A stretch of DNA of 64,000 nt, taken from contig JBKAGO010000037.1 of assembly GCA_046290435.1 (NCBI GenBank), positions 1 through 64,000 of the forward strand, given 5' to 3'. A model generated the notes under the pieces. It was not told the origin of the DNA and searched no databases. It saw only the letters and a list, made by a program, of their open reading frames with translations. This document shows positions 1-8,853 of this stretch, piece by piece (positions within the stretch are counted from its first letter, which is position 1; every line of letters starts with the position of its first letter). Source of the DNA: CAVQUE01 sp046290435. Lineage in GTDB: Bacteria; Actinomycetota; Acidimicrobiia; Acidimicrobiales; UBA8592. The translations under genes and the position numbers were made by a program.

Positions 1-707
1 GGGATCTCGACGGTGGCTTCGCCGCCATGCAAGGCGCGCAGATCGACGAGATCTGGCAGTACTACATCCGCGCCGAATACCTCGCCGACTGGGAAGCCGC
101 CCGCCTCGTTCACGGCGACGACACCTGCGAGCTCCATTTGGCCCGCACCCCGGCACAACGCCGCGCTGACGCCCTCGTGCGGGTGTTCCAAGACGCCGCC
201 AACTCCTCGTCGCCGACCGTGCCGGCGAGTTTCACCCACAGCGTCATCTGGTCAGCCGAAACCTTCGAGACCATGGTCCGGCGCCTCGCCGGCGACACCA
301 CAGCCGAACTCGATCCCGACACCTACCGGTGCGAAACCATCGACGGTGTCCCCCTCGACCCCACCGAGGCCATCGCCTGCGCCATGGTGCATGCGATACG
401 GCGCATGATCGTCGACGCCAAAGGCACCGTCATCGACCTCGGCGAACGCCGCTTCTTCACCGGCGCAGCACGCGACGCCGCCAGAGCGGCCTCCCACCAA
501 TGCATCTTCATCGGCTGCTGCGTCCCCTCATCAGCGTGTGAGATCGACCACCTCACCGAACACTCCAGAGGCGGAAGAACCAACCCCGGCAACGGGGGGC
601 CCGACTGCGGCATGCACAACCGATTCCGCCAGAAAGGCTTCACCGTCTACCGAGACGACCACGGCCACTGGCACACCCTGCGCCCCGACGGCACCGAAAT
701 CCCATGA
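1..707 (+). CDS. DUF222/13E12-type HNH endonuclease domain protein (5' end outside window)
   Basis: The reading frame is open from the first bases of the window (codons from position 3), so the N-terminus lies upstream. An ATG at 27 is only an internal methionine candidate. The visible part begins with a DUF222-like stretch (DLDGGFAAMQGAQIDEIW) and ends with an HNH nuclease domain: a Cys pair (CIFIGC), then CEIDHL, GGRTN, DCGMHNRF, which supplies the metal-binding His and Asn residues. This is the usual layout of the 13E12-repeat family, which is multicopy in actinobacteria. The biological role is unknown; mobile-DNA association is often assumed but is not shown here. It converges on the glutamine synthetase-like gene. 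Confidence 0.8.
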   Translation, partial: DLDGGFAAMQGAQIDEIWQYYIRAEYLADWEAARLVHGDDTCELHLARTPAQRRADALVRVFQDAANSSSPTVPASFTHSVIWSAETFETMVRRLAGDTTAELDPDTYRCETIDGVPLDPTEAIACAMVHAIRRMIVDAKGTVIDLGERRFFTGAARDAARAASHQCIFIGCCVPSSACEIDHLTEHSRGGRTNPGNGGPDCGMHNRFRQKGFTVYRDDHGHWHTLRPDGTEIP

Positions 708-801
708 ACCACGCCCCCACACCGACACGCGCCCCGAGGCGAACCCGACGCGCCCGCTCGGCGTCACGGCGCGCCGGGCGCAGTTGTCGCGCGGGGCGCC
801 G

Positions 802-832
802 CACCGACGCGCACCCACCGTGCGCGTCGGTG
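802..832. terminator. 13-bp stem hairpin between convergent genes
   Basis: Left arm 802-814 (CACCGACGCGCAC), loop CCACC, right arm 820-832 form a perfect 13-bp GC stem in the gap between the HNH gene and the converging glutamine synthetase-like gene. No U-tract follows on either strand, as is common in high-GC actinobacteria. Inferred bidirectional terminator. Confidence 0.5.
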
Positions 833-877
833 GATGGGTCCGGGCTCGATCACACGCCAGACGCGACCCGTCGCGCC

Positions 878-2191
878 TCAGTGGTACATGAGGTACTCGT
901 CGAGCTCCCAGTGGGTGACATGACCGCCGCCCTCGTCGGTGCGCACCGCGGCGATGTAGCGCTCCCACTCGGCGCGCTTGTTGACGACGAAGTTGGCCAC
1001 CAGGTCGGCGCCCACTGCGTCGATCAGCGCCTGATCGGCCTCGAGATGGTCGAGTGCGACGCTCAGGCTCGGGGCCGAGCACACGTCGGTGTTGATCTCC
1101 TCGAAGCCGTCGGTGGTCAGCGGCTCGGGGCAGTCGAGCCCGTCGACGACACCCAGGCGGGCGCCCGACAGGATGGTCGCCACAGCGAGGTGGATGTTGG
1201 CCGCACCGTCGGAGAGCCGGTTCTCGATCCGGGTGCTCGAACCGCGGGCGCTGGGCACCCGGTTGCCGGCGCAGCGATGCTCGTGGCCCCAGTTGGCCCA
1301 GTACCCGTTGAGCTCGCCGGGCTGGAGGCGCCGGTAGGCGTTGACCGTCGGCGCGCACAGCGCGGTCATGGCCTGATGGTGCGCACACAAACCGGCGAGG
1401 CAGCCGTGGGCAAGCGCCGACAGGCCGTCGGGGCTCGCGTCGTCGAACATGACGTTGGCGCCCGATTCGTCGACGAACGAGAAGTTCACGTGCACGCCGC
1501 TGCCGCTGACGCCGGCGAAGGGCTTGCCCATGAACGTCATGTCGAGGCCGTGCTTCAGCGCGGTCTCGCGGGCCAACACCCGGAACAGGAACGCGTCGTC
1601 GGCGGCGCGCAGCGCATCGTCGTATTCGAGGGTGAGCTCGAACTGCGCCTCGTCGAACTCGGCGTTGATGGACTCGACCTTGAACCCGCTGGCCTCGGCG
1701 GTGCGGGAGATCTCGTCGATCAGCCCGATCGGGTCGGCGCCCCGCCCTGTGCCGTAGACCATCGACCGCGGCGTGTCCCACCGGCGCCAGCCCCCGGACC
1801 CGTCGGGCTGCAGGACGTAGGCCTCGAGCTCGATGCCGACCTTCGGGTACAGCCCCATCTCGGCCCAGGCGGCGATGGCCTGCTGCAGCGCGTGGCGCGC
1901 TGCGTAGGGGTAGGGCTCGCCCTCCATCGTCAGGTGCCCGACGGCGACGCCGGTGCGGTCGTCCTCCCAGCCGGGGCGGACCTCGGAGCGGTCGAAGGTC
2001 GACAGCACGTCTCGCAGACCCTCGAGCAAGTAGGCGCCCGGTGCCGGGACCATGCTGCGGTCGTATCCGAGCGCGAAGGTGCTCACGCAGTGATTGGTGC
2101 CCTGATCGGCGATCCTCGCCGGGAGGTACTTGCCTCGCGCCAGGCCCAGGTGATCGGGCCACAACACCCGGATGCGGTCGTAATCGGACAT
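878..2191 (-). CDS. Glutamine synthetase family protein (GlnA3/gamma-glutamyl ligase-like)
   Basis: 437 aa of the type I glutamine synthetase fold. The N-terminal beta-grasp segment (DRIRVLWPDHLGLARGKYLP) is followed by catalytic-domain motifs: GIELEAYVL (metal-binding Glu), INAEFDEAQFELTL, and the GSGVHVNFSF glycine/His signature near residue 235, then AGNRVPSARGSSTRIENRL near residue 320. Members this divergent from GlnA usually ligate glutamate to amines (PuuA, IpuC and GlnA3 types) rather than make glutamine. A good RBS (GGAGG) lies about 8 bases before the ATG. The stop of the upstream gene is only 19 bases away, so it is the last gene of a three-gene operon. Substrate is unknown; an amine released or taken up with the two partner enzymes is the best guess. 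Confidence 0.85.
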   Translation of the reverse strand: MSDYDRIRVLWPDHLGLARGKYLPARIADQGTNHCVSTFALGYDRSMVPAPGAYLLEGLRDVLSTFDRSEVRPGWEDDRTGVAVGHLTMEGEPYPYAARHALQQAIAAWAEMGLYPKVGIELEAYVLQPDGSGGWRRWDTPRSMVYGTGRGADPIGLIDEISRTAEASGFKVESINAEFDEAQFELTLEYDDALRAADDAFLFRVLARETALKHGLDMTFMGKPFAGVSGSGVHVNFSFVDESGANVMFDDASPDGLSALAHGCLAGLCAHHQAMTALCAPTVNAYRRLQPGELNGYWANWGHEHRCAGNRVPSARGSSTRIENRLSDGAANIHLAVATILSGARLGVVDGLDCPEPLTTDGFEEINTDVCSAPSLSVALDHLEADQALIDAVGADLVANFVVNKRAEWERYIAAVRTDEGGGHVTHWELDEYLMYH

Positions 2192-2210
2192 CGAGAATCC
2201 TCCGCTCGAA

Positions 2211-3281
2211 TCAGGTCGTGCGACCGGGTCCAGGGCCGGTAGCCCGGAGATCGTCGCGCAGCTGGCCGTCGGCCACCACTACGTCGCCGTCGAGGGCCAC
2301 CGTGCAGTGCCGCATCGGCAGGTCGAAGTGGCCCCGGCAGAAGCGTCCCGCCACCTCGTTGGCACCGGTGGAGTACAAGAAGTTGCCGGCAAAGGCCCGC
2401 AGTTCGGTGCCGTTGAGGTCGGCCTTGTCCCACATGGCGAGCGATTCCCACCGTGCGGCTTCGTTCATGCCCCAGCCGACATGGCTGACGGCATAGGCCT
2501 CGGGCTCGTCGAAGGCAGCCAGGTACGAGGCGAAGAGCTCGGCATCGAGGCCGTCGCCGTCGATGGCGGTGATGTGATCGTCGGCGATGGTCAGCTGCAC
2601 CGGCTCGCGCAGGTACTGCTTGAAGGTGAGGTTGACGTCGCCGGGCGCCAGGACCAGCGTGCCCTCGACGCTGCCCGCTGCCGGGAATGCCAGCACGAGG
2701 CCACCCGGCCAGTGCGCGATGGAGCCCGGCTCGGTGCACCAGCCGTGCGAACCGGCCCGGAACGCGCCGTCCAGACGCACCGTGAGGTCGGTGCCGGCGG
2801 TGGAGGTGACCGTCATGATCGATGCGGCCTCGAGCAGGGCGACACCGCGGGCGACCCGATCGGCCAGCGCGGGCTCGTGGGGCCAGCGCTCGACGTTCTC
2901 GGGGTGCTCGTTGGAGATCATCAGCACACGGGCCCCGCCATCGAGGACGGCGCCGAGTTCGGGGGCGTGCAGGAGGCCCTCGACGGTGCAGTCGGCGACG
3001 AAGTCGGCCGCGGCCAGCGCCGCCAGGGCGCTGCGGTTGCCGCCGATGGCCAGCGATGCACCGGTCGAGCGGATGGGGAGCGGGCCGGGGTTGACCGGTG
3101 TCGTCAGGCGCACGTCGACGACCGACGCACCCAGCGTCTCGAGCGCCAGGCGGGCGGTGTCGACGACCTCGGGCCGGCTGGTGGTCTCGGACAACACCAC
3201 GGCGACGTCGCCGGCACCGACTGCGCAGGCCATGAACTGCTCGGCGTAGCGCCGCACCCACCGCCACTGCGGACCGCTCAT
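2211..3281 (-). CDS. NicX / M29 aminopeptidase-like metalloenzyme
   Basis: 356 aa, related in overall pattern to the 2,5-dihydroxypyridine 5,6-dioxygenase (NicX) and M29 leucyl aminopeptidase superfamily. Recognisable parts are the N-terminal RYAEQFMACAVGAGDVAVVL, the central glycine-rich AFPAAGSVEGTLVL, HVGWGMNEAARW and the C-terminal GHFDLPMRHCTVALDG, which offers His/Asp metal ligands. The start ATG shares four bases (ATGA) with the stop of the upstream acyl-CoA dehydrogenase, so the two are translationally coupled. In this superfamily ring-cleaving dioxygenases and peptidases cannot be told apart by eye. The neighbouring acyl-CoA dehydrogenase-type flavoprotein and glutamate ligase favour a catabolic role. 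Confidence 0.65.
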   Translation of the reverse strand: MSGPQWRWVRRYAEQFMACAVGAGDVAVVLSETTSRPEVVDTARLALETLGASVVDVRLTTPVNPGPLPIRSTGASLAIGGNRSALAALAAADFVADCTVEGLLHAPELGAVLDGGARVLMISNEHPENVERWPHEPALADRVARGVALLEAASIMTVTSTAGTDLTVRLDGAFRAGSHGWCTEPGSIAHWPGGLVLAFPAAGSVEGTLVLAPGDVNLTFKQYLREPVQLTIADDHITAIDGDGLDAELFASYLAAFDEPEAYAVSHVGWGMNEAARWESLAMWDKADLNGTELRAFAGNFLYSTGANEVAGRFCRGHFDLPMRHCTVALDGDVVVADGQLRDDLRATGPGPGRTT

Positions 3282-4507
3282 GCGGGGGCCTCGCCATCGG
3301 CCTCGGGGAAGAGCCCGGCACGGCCGAGCCGGTCGAGGCAGACCTCGACGCTCCACGGCAGCATCGTCGCCCCGCAGCGGGCATCGCGGTAGTGCTGCTC
3401 CAAGACATTGGGCCGCAGGATCGACCGTCCGCCGCACACCCGGATGGCCAGCGATGCGACCTCGGGTGCGCCTTCCATGGTGGTGACCATGGCGCTCCAT
3501 GCACGGCGCACCTCCACCGGCGACGGATCGACGCCGCACTCGCCCAGGACCCGGTAGGTCAGTGCCTGGGCCCGCTCGTAGACCAGGTTCATCTCGGCCC
3601 AGCCGGCCTGCTTGACATGGTTGTCGCGCCGTGGTGGCGTGCCGTGCTCGCCGCGCAGGTAGGCGGCCGTGAAGTCGCAGATGGCCCGCATGAGGCCGAG
3701 ATAGGCGAAGGACAACGTCATGTAGAAGTACGGCCAGCGCACGGCGGCCTGGTCGAACGCGCCCGGTGGGATCCATTCGTTGCCGGCCGGGACGAACACG
3801 TCGTCCATGACCAGGTTGCGCGAGTCGGTGCCGCGCATGCCGAGGGGATCCCAGTCACCGTCGATGGTGACGCCGTCGGCGTCGGCGGGCATGCCCAACA
3901 GCCGGATCCGGGGGTCGCCCTCGACCTGCACGATGACGTTGTGGATGTTCGCAGCACCGCTGAGCGACGCGAAGATCTTGCGCCCGCTGACCCGGTAGCC
4001 GCCGTCGACCGGCACCGCACGCGACCCGACACCGGCGGTGGCGCCCGGGGCGAGGCCCTCGGAGAACGGCTGGGAGTGGATGGTGCCGTGCTCGACGATG
4101 CCGGCGAACAGCTGGGCCCGGTTGGTGTGGAGCATGGCGCGGTGGTCGTCGTCGAAGTCGAGATCGTCGGCGATGACACCGGCCATCAGCGTCGTGGCGC
4201 AGTGCATGTTGAACGTCAGCGCCGTGGTGGCGCAGTGCCGCCCCAGCTCTTCGGCCACGAGCGCGTAGCCGACGAAGTCGGCGCCCAGTCCGCCGTGCTC
4301 GGTGGGGACACACAGCGCCAGCAGGCCCGCTTCGCGAAGGTCGTCCCAGTTCTCGCGCGGAAACGCCGCGGCCCGGTCGTAGCCCGCGGCGCGGGCCTCG
4401 AACGCGGGTCCGAGCGAGGCCATGGCCTCGACCAGCGCCATGCGCTCGGGCGTCTGGATGGGGTGCGCTCCCGCCGGAGCGGAGCGATCGGTGAGCGGAG
4501 CGACCAC
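3278..4507 (-). CDS. Acyl-CoA dehydrogenase family flavoprotein
   Basis: About 409 aa with the three-part acyl-CoA dehydrogenase fold: N-terminal helices (NWDDLREAGLLALCVPTEHGGLGAD), a middle beta domain (GYRVSGRKIFASLSGAANIHNVIVQ, then LGMRGTDSRNLVMDDVFVP) and the C-terminal helical bundle ending GGRSILRPNVLEQHYRDARCG. The RDARCG ending resembles the HpaH/HsaA-like monooxygenase branch, so it may be a hydroxylase or nitroalkane-type enzyme instead of a true dehydrogenase. I chose the GTG at 4507, preceded by GAGAGG at a 9-base spacing; longer in-frame extensions run antisense into the divergent gene's leader and look spurious. An ATG about 22 codons in is the alternative. First gene of the operon. 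Confidence 0.8.
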   Translation of the reverse strand: MVAPLTDRSAPAGAHPIQTPERMALVEAMASLGPAFEARAAGYDRAAAFPRENWDDLREAGLLALCVPTEHGGLGADFVGYALVAEELGRHCATTALTFNMHCATTLMAGVIADDLDFDDDHRAMLHTNRAQLFAGIVEHGTIHSQPFSEGLAPGATAGVGSRAVPVDGGYRVSGRKIFASLSGAANIHNVIVQVEGDPRIRLLGMPADADGVTIDGDWDPLGMRGTDSRNLVMDDVFVPAGNEWIPPGAFDQAAVRWPYFYMTLSFAYLGLMRAICDFTAAYLRGEHGTPPRRDNHVKQAGWAEMNLVYERAQALTYRVLGECGVDPSPVEVRRAWSAMVTTMEGAPEVASLAIRVCGGRSILRPNVLEQHYRDARCGATMLPWSVEVCLDRLGRAGLFPEADGEAPA

Positions 4508-4625
4508 TGGGTTTGACCTCTCGTGTCTGGTGTCGCCGCACAGTGTCGCGGACCGGCTCGGCGTTTGGCGATCCGCCATCGCGGGAACGCGCGTCGATAC
4601 GAGCGAACGCACTCGAAAGGAACCC

Positions 4626-5399
4626 ATGGTTCTCGCAACGCCTCTGATCCTCCCCGCAGCTGCTCTCGCAGCACTGGCCCCTGCACCGACGCCTGCCGAC
4701 GCGGCTCTCCCCCAGACACCCATGGCAATGGCTGCACTCCAGGACGACGCCCAGCCGACACCAGGAGACGACGCCACCGACGACGCGACCGAGTCCTCCG
4801 CAACCGACGAGGCAGACGAGGCGACAACCGAAGACTCCGTCACGGCCCGCGCCGATCAGGCCTCGGCCGACAACCCGCAGGTGCTGATGCGTGGCGACAC
4901 GGGAACACTCGTGGCCTGGTGGCAGGACCGTCTCAACGACTGGCTCGTACTCTCTGATCGCGACGACCAGACCATCGCCGTCGACGGCATCTACGGCCCC
5001 AACACCGAAACCGCCACCCGCACCTTCCAAGACACCAACGACACCGTCGAAACCGACGGCATCGTCGACCCCATCGACCGCGTCGCCCTCCGCGACGCAA
5101 TCGACGCCCTCGAGTCCGACGACACCGGCGAGAACGGTGCCACCGACCGGACCCTGACCCGCGGTGACGCAGGAACGCTGGTGGCGTGGTGGCAGGACCG
5201 TCTCAACGACTGGCTCGCCCTCTCCGGCCGCGACGACCAGACCATCGCCGTCGACGGCATCTACGGCCCCAACACCGAAACCGCCACCCGCACCTTCCAG
5301 GACACCAACGACACCGTCGAAACCGACGGCATCGTCGACCCCATCGACCGCGTCGCCCTCCGCGACGCAATCGACGCCCTGGAGACCGGCGCCGGCTGA
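4626..5399 (+). CDS. Secreted protein with two peptidoglycan-binding domains
   Basis: 257 aa. The ATG at 4626 has AAAGGA just upstream. A hydrophobic Ala/Leu/Pro segment (ILPAAALAALAPAPTPADA) looks like a signal peptide, though it lacks basic residues. An acidic Asp/Glu/Thr/Ser-rich linker (residues 40-85) follows, then two PG_binding_1-type repeats (TGTLVAWWQDRLNDWL, DGIYGPNTETATRTFQDTN). Such domains bind cell-wall glycan or peptide. There is no catalytic domain, so it may be a wall-anchored structural or adaptor protein. The two domains are nearly identical in DNA (see repeat entry). Divergent from the acyl-CoA dehydrogenase operon across a 118-base gap. Confidence 0.8.
   Translation: MVLATPLILPAAALAALAPAPTPADAALPQTPMAMAALQDDAQPTPGDDATDDATESSATDEADEATTEDSVTARADQASADNPQVLMRGDTGTLVAWWQDRLNDWLVLSDRDDQTIAVDGIYGPNTETATRTFQDTNDTVETDGIVDPIDRVALRDAIDALESDDTGENGATDRTLTRGDAGTLVAWWQDRLNDWLALSGRDDQTIAVDGIYGPNTETATRTFQDTNDTVETDGIVDPIDRVALRDAIDALETGAG
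4921..5385 (+). repeat. Two near-identical 195-bp copies, 270 bp apart, encoding the PG-binding domains
   Basis: The segment from 4921 to about 5115 recurs at 5191 to about 5385, an offset of exactly 270 bases (90 codons). Differences are few and long stretches are identical, including synonymous positions. This is a recent in-frame duplication or a gene-conversion product. Confidence 0.85.
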
Positions 5400-5425
5400 C
5401 CTGCAGCCCACCGCTGGGGTCACGG

Positions 5426-5517
5426 CTGGGGTCAAGTCGTACTTTCAACCAACTCTGGCTCGGCAGCCCCCAAGGGCCGTCCGCTCGGAGTTGGTTGAAA
5501 GTACGACTTGACCCCAG
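5426..5517. repeat. Family A inverted repeat (30-bp arms), copy 1
   Basis: Left arm 5426-5455 starts CTGGGGTCAAGTCGTACTTT; right arm 5488-5517 is its exact reverse complement, with a 32-base spacer. The arms recur at 37.8 and 54.7 kb with unrelated flanks, so this is a dispersed intergenic element rather than a gene-specific terminator. Here it separates two genes on the same strand. The shape is REP/BIME- or MITE-like. Confidence 0.85.
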
Positions 5518-5538
5518 TCCTTCCGCGAGACTCGGACG

Positions 5539-6711
5539 GTGCACGTCGCCGACGAACCCGAGGCACGGATCCTCGGTCCGCAGTTCGCCCGGCTGGCGCT
5601 TCTGGCCGGCGTGTACTTCGTCGCCATGGGCGCGACGTTCCCGGTCATGCCCCGGTTCCTGCGCGACGAACTCGGCGCCACAGACACCGTCGTCGGTCTG
5701 GTCCTGGGATCGATGGCGGTCGGCGCCATCGCCGGCCGCCCGCTCGTCGGCCACATGGGCGACCGGCGGGGCCGAGCCATCTTGATGGTGGCCGGCGGCG
5801 TCGTGTCGGCGCTGTCGATGCTGGGGTTGCTGCTGTCCGACGCCACCGTCGTCGTGCTGCTCCTGCGGATCCTGCTGGGCGCCGGCCAGGGCGCCACGAT
5901 GGTCGGCGCCACGACGATGGCCATCGACCTCGCCCCCGGGCATCGCAGCGGCGAGGCCACCAGCTACATCTTCGTCGCACTGCACCTCGGCACCGGCCTC
6001 GGGTCCCTGCTGGGCGAATGGGTGCTGCGCACCTGGTCGTTCGACGCCGTGTGGACCGTCAGCGCCGCGCTGATGGCCGCAACCAGCCTCATCGCGCTGA
6101 CCCTGCCCAACGTCGTCGGCGACGACCACGCGTTGCACGTCGACGGCGGCCGCAACCGCCTGATGCACCCGCAGGCCATCGTCCCCGGCGCCATCCTCGG
6201 CGTCGGGATCCTCGGGTTCATCGGCTTCAACGCCTTCGTGCCTCTCTACGCCGACGAGATCGGCGTCGGCGACGTGGCCCCGTACTTCCTGGCGACGTCG
6301 CTGACCATCGTGCTCATCCGCAGCTTCGGTGCGCGCCTCCCCGACCGTCTGGGACCGCGGCTGGGCGGCACCATCGCACTCGTCGGTGTCACCGCCGGGC
6401 TGCTGGTGATCGGTGGATGGCGGACGGCCATCGGCCTCGCCGTCGGCTCGGTGGTGCTGGCCGCCGGCACGGCGATGCTGCTGCCGTCGCTGGTCAGCGC
6501 CGCCGTCGCCGGGGTCCCGGCGACGCAGCGCTCGTTCGCCCTGGCGACCTACACGCTGTTCCTCGAGATCTCGAACGCCTTCGGCGCCGTGCTCTTCGGC
6601 GGGGTGGCGGCGGTGTCGGACTACGGCACCGCCTACCTCGTGTCGGCGGGCCTGGCCGTCGTGTCGCTCGTGATGCTGCGCGCGCTCATCCCCGCCCGCA
6701 CAGCCACCTGA
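5539..6711 (+). CDS. MFS transporter
   Basis: 390 aa, starting at GTG. Twelve hydrophobic segments are visible with the MFS signature between helices 2 and 3 (GRPLVGHMGDRRGRAILM). The second half contains LPDRLGPRLGGTIALVG, the equivalent loop of the C-terminal bundle. An inner-membrane, proton-driven exporter of small molecules or drugs is likely; the substrate is not visible. It sits directly upstream of a P450 on the same strand, separated by 74 bases, and may export or import that enzyme's product or substrate. Confidence 0.85.
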   Translation: MHVADEPEARILGPQFARLALLAGVYFVAMGATFPVMPRFLRDELGATDTVVGLVLGSMAVGAIAGRPLVGHMGDRRGRAILMVAGGVVSALSMLGLLLSDATVVVLLLRILLGAGQGATMVGATTMAIDLAPGHRSGEATSYIFVALHLGTGLGSLLGEWVLRTWSFDAVWTVSAALMAATSLIALTLPNVVGDDHALHVDGGRNRLMHPQAIVPGAILGVGILGFIGFNAFVPLYADEIGVGDVAPYFLATSLTIVLIRSFGARLPDRLGPRLGGTIALVGVTAGLLVIGGWRTAIGLAVGSVVLAAGTAMLLPSLVSAAVAGVPATQRSFALATYTLFLEISNAFGAVLFGGVAAVSDYGTAYLVSAGLAVVSLVMLRALIPARTAT

Positions 6712-6785
6712 TCGCCGCTCGAGCGTCGATCCCGCCGCACGTCGTCACCCACATCCGTCGAATCGATCTGAGAGAATCTCCCGTC

Positions 6786-8009
6786 ATGACCGATCTGTTC
6801 TCGGACCCCACCCGTTGGGGCGACATGGACACCTGGCGGCGCGACGTCGTGGCCCTCCACGCCGAAGGGCCCGTCCACCGCATCGAGGCCGAGGGGTACG
6901 ACCCGTTCTGGGCGGTCATCGACCACGCCGCCGTGCACGAGATCGAACGCCGCCACGACGTGTTCACCAACGAACCCGAGGCGGTGCTCAGCCAACGGGC
7001 CCACATCGAGGCCCGCAAGGCCCAGGGCGGCGACATCAGGACGCTGATCCACATGGACCCGCCCGACCACGGCAAGTACCGGCGCCTCACCAACGACTGG
7101 TTCAAACCGGCCAGCATCCGGCGGATGAACGACCGCCTCGAAGAACTCAGCGCCGAGGCGGTGGCCGAACTCGAGGCCTACGGCGGGCGCTGTGACTTCG
7201 CCACCGACATCGCGCTGGCGTACCCGCTGCAGGTCATCCTGCGGATCCTCGGGCTACCCGAGGACGACTACCCGCGCATGCTGAAGCTCACCCAGGAGCT
7301 GTTCGGGGCCACCGACCCCGACCTGCGGCGCGAGAACATCAGCATCGACGACATCGCGGCGACGTTGCTGGACTTCTACGCGTACTTCAGCGAGCTCAGC
7401 GCCGACCGGCGGGCGAACCCGACCGACGACCTGGCGTCGCTGATCGCCAACGGCACCATCGACGACCAGCCGATGCCCGATCTCGAGACCATGGGCTACT
7501 ACACCATCGTCGCCACGGCCGGCCACGACACGACGTCGGCGGCCATGGCCGTCGGCATGCACCAGCTGGCCACCCACCCCGACCAGCTGGCGTTGCTCCA
7601 CGAGCGCCCCGAGCTCATCACCAACGCGGTCGAGGAGATGATCCGCATCGCCTCGCCGGTGCGCCACTTCATGCGCACCGCAGCCGTCGACACCGAGATC
7701 GCCGGTCAGGCCGTCGCCGCCGGCGACTGGGTGTACCTGTCGTACCTGGGCGCCAACCACGACCCGAAGGTGTTCGACGATCCCCTGCGCTTCGACGTCG
7801 CGCGCGCCAACGCCGACCGCCATGTCGCATTCGGCTACGGCATCCACTTCTGTCTGGGCGCGCAACTGGCCCGCATGGAGCTGCGGTCGTTGTTCTCCCA
7901 CCTGATCCCGCGGCTGGCCTCGGTCGAACTCGACGGCGACCCCCGGTCGACCCAGGCGATCTTCGTCGGTGGGCCCAAGAGCCTGCCGATCCGCTACGAA
8001 CTGCGCTGA
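6786..8009 (+). CDS. Cytochrome P450
   Basis: 407 aa, full length for a soluble bacterial P450. The I-helix oxygen-activation motif AGHDTTSA is at about residue 245, the K-helix ExxR (EEMIR) at about 283-286, and the heme loop FGYGIHFCLG with the ligand Cys at about residue 356. HMDPPDHGKYRRL is the typical C-helix region. All key residues are present, so it should be an active monooxygenase needing a ferredoxin and reductase. The closest electron-carrier candidate in view is the ferredoxin at 17.5 kb. The MSF exporter upstream and TetR gene downstream suggest a regulated detoxification or catabolic unit. Substrate unknown. Confidence 0.93.
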   Translation: MTDLFSDPTRWGDMDTWRRDVVALHAEGPVHRIEAEGYDPFWAVIDHAAVHEIERRHDVFTNEPEAVLSQRAHIEARKAQGGDIRTLIHMDPPDHGKYRRLTNDWFKPASIRRMNDRLEELSAEAVAELEAYGGRCDFATDIALAYPLQVILRILGLPEDDYPRMLKLTQELFGATDPDLRRENISIDDIAATLLDFYAYFSELSADRRANPTDDLASLIANGTIDDQPMPDLETMGYYTIVATAGHDTTSAAMAVGMHQLATHPDQLALLHERPELITNAVEEMIRIASPVRHFMRTAAVDTEIAGQAVAAGDWVYLSYLGANHDPKVFDDPLRFDVARANADRHVAFGYGIHFCLGAQLARMELRSLFSHLIPRLASVELDGDPRSTQAIFVGGPKSLPIRYELR

Positions 8010-8139
8010 CCGTCTCGACCCCCTCGGCGCCGGACCGCACTGCGTGCGAACATGGGCGGCGTGGCCGCTTCCAGCGGCCACGGGCAACGCCATCGCGATC
8101 GATGCCGTGCCCCTGAACGCAAGGAGAAGGTGCCGACCC

Positions 8140-8736
8140 GTGCCACCCCGCCAGGGAACCCTCGACCGCCAGACCGTGCTCGACACCGCGACCGCCCAGG
8201 TGGACACCCACGGTGTCGACACGCTGACGGTCACCGCTGTGGCAAACGAGCTCGGTGTCACCCAACCGGCGTTGTACCGCCACGTCGAAGGCATCGATGA
8301 TCTCTGGCGGGCGCTCGGGCTGGCGGGTCGCGAACAGCTCGCCGACGCCCTCGCCGAGTCCGCCATCGGCCGCTCGGGTCCCGAGGCGGTCCACGCCGTG
8401 GCGCACGCCTGGCGCGCCTTCGGTCGCCGGCACCCGGGCCTCTACGCCGCCACCGATCGGTTTCCGGTCGCCGGCGACGCCGAGCTCGAAGATGCCGTGG
8501 AGCGGGTGGTCGAGGTACTGGCGTCGAGCCTGCGGGGTTTCGGCCTCGGCGAGGACGCGCTCGTGCACGGCGCCCGCACCCTGCGCAGCGCGCTCCACGG
8601 GTTCGTGAGCTTCGAGATCGGCGACGGCCACCCGAGCCCGCACGATCCCGCCGAGACGTTCGAGCAGATGATCGACCTGCTCTGTCGCGGGTTCGAGGCC
8701 ATGAGCGGTTCGGGGACCCGACCCGACCCGACCTGA
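8140..8736 (+). CDS. TetR family transcriptional regulator
   Basis: About 198 aa. The start is GTG at 8140, preceded by AAGGAGAAGG with a 9-base spacing; longer frames upstream overlap the P450 end without support. The N-terminal helix-turn-helix reads VNTHGVDTLTVTAVANELGVTQPALYRHV-like (residues 15-45), the standard TetR DNA-binding pattern. The C-terminal region (LYAATDRFPVAG ... FEQMIDLLCRGFEAM) is the ligand-binding dimer domain, probably TetR_C type with WHG-like features. It lies between the P450 and the LLM monooxygenase. A palindrome upstream of the latter is a plausible target. Confidence 0.88.
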   Translation: MPPRQGTLDRQTVLDTATAQVDTHGVDTLTVTAVANELGVTQPALYRHVEGIDDLWRALGLAGREQLADALAESAIGRSGPEAVHAVAHAWRAFGRRHPGLYAATDRFPVAGDAELEDAVERVVEVLASSLRGFGLGEDALVHGARTLRSALHGFVSFEIGDGHPSPHDPAETFEQMIDLLCRGFEAMSGSGTRPDPT

Positions 8737-8825
8737 CCTGACGGGTCGAGGGACCACGCAGACCGGCCGGCCCCACAGTCCTCGGTCGACAGTCGACCGA
8801 GGTCGACGACATCGAGTAAAAGTAT

Positions 8826-8837
8826 CTGACGGATCAG
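8826..8837. promoter_or_regulatory. Candidate operator/promoter upstream of the LLM monooxygenase
   Basis: In an unusually AT-rich 45-base stretch (about 8815-8860) lies the inverted repeat CTGA-CGGA-TCAG, 16 bases before the ATG. Its size suits a TetR-type operator and it follows the TetR gene directly. Binding is inferred only. Confidence 0.4.
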
Positions 8838-8853
8838 TTAATGTCTTTCACTG

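Noticed and set aside
704..2242. Long plus-strand open frame opposite the glutamine synthetase-like gene (and similar antisense frames throughout)
   Set aside because: High-GC shadow frames: no domain, no RBS, and composition follows the codon pattern of the real minus-strand gene.
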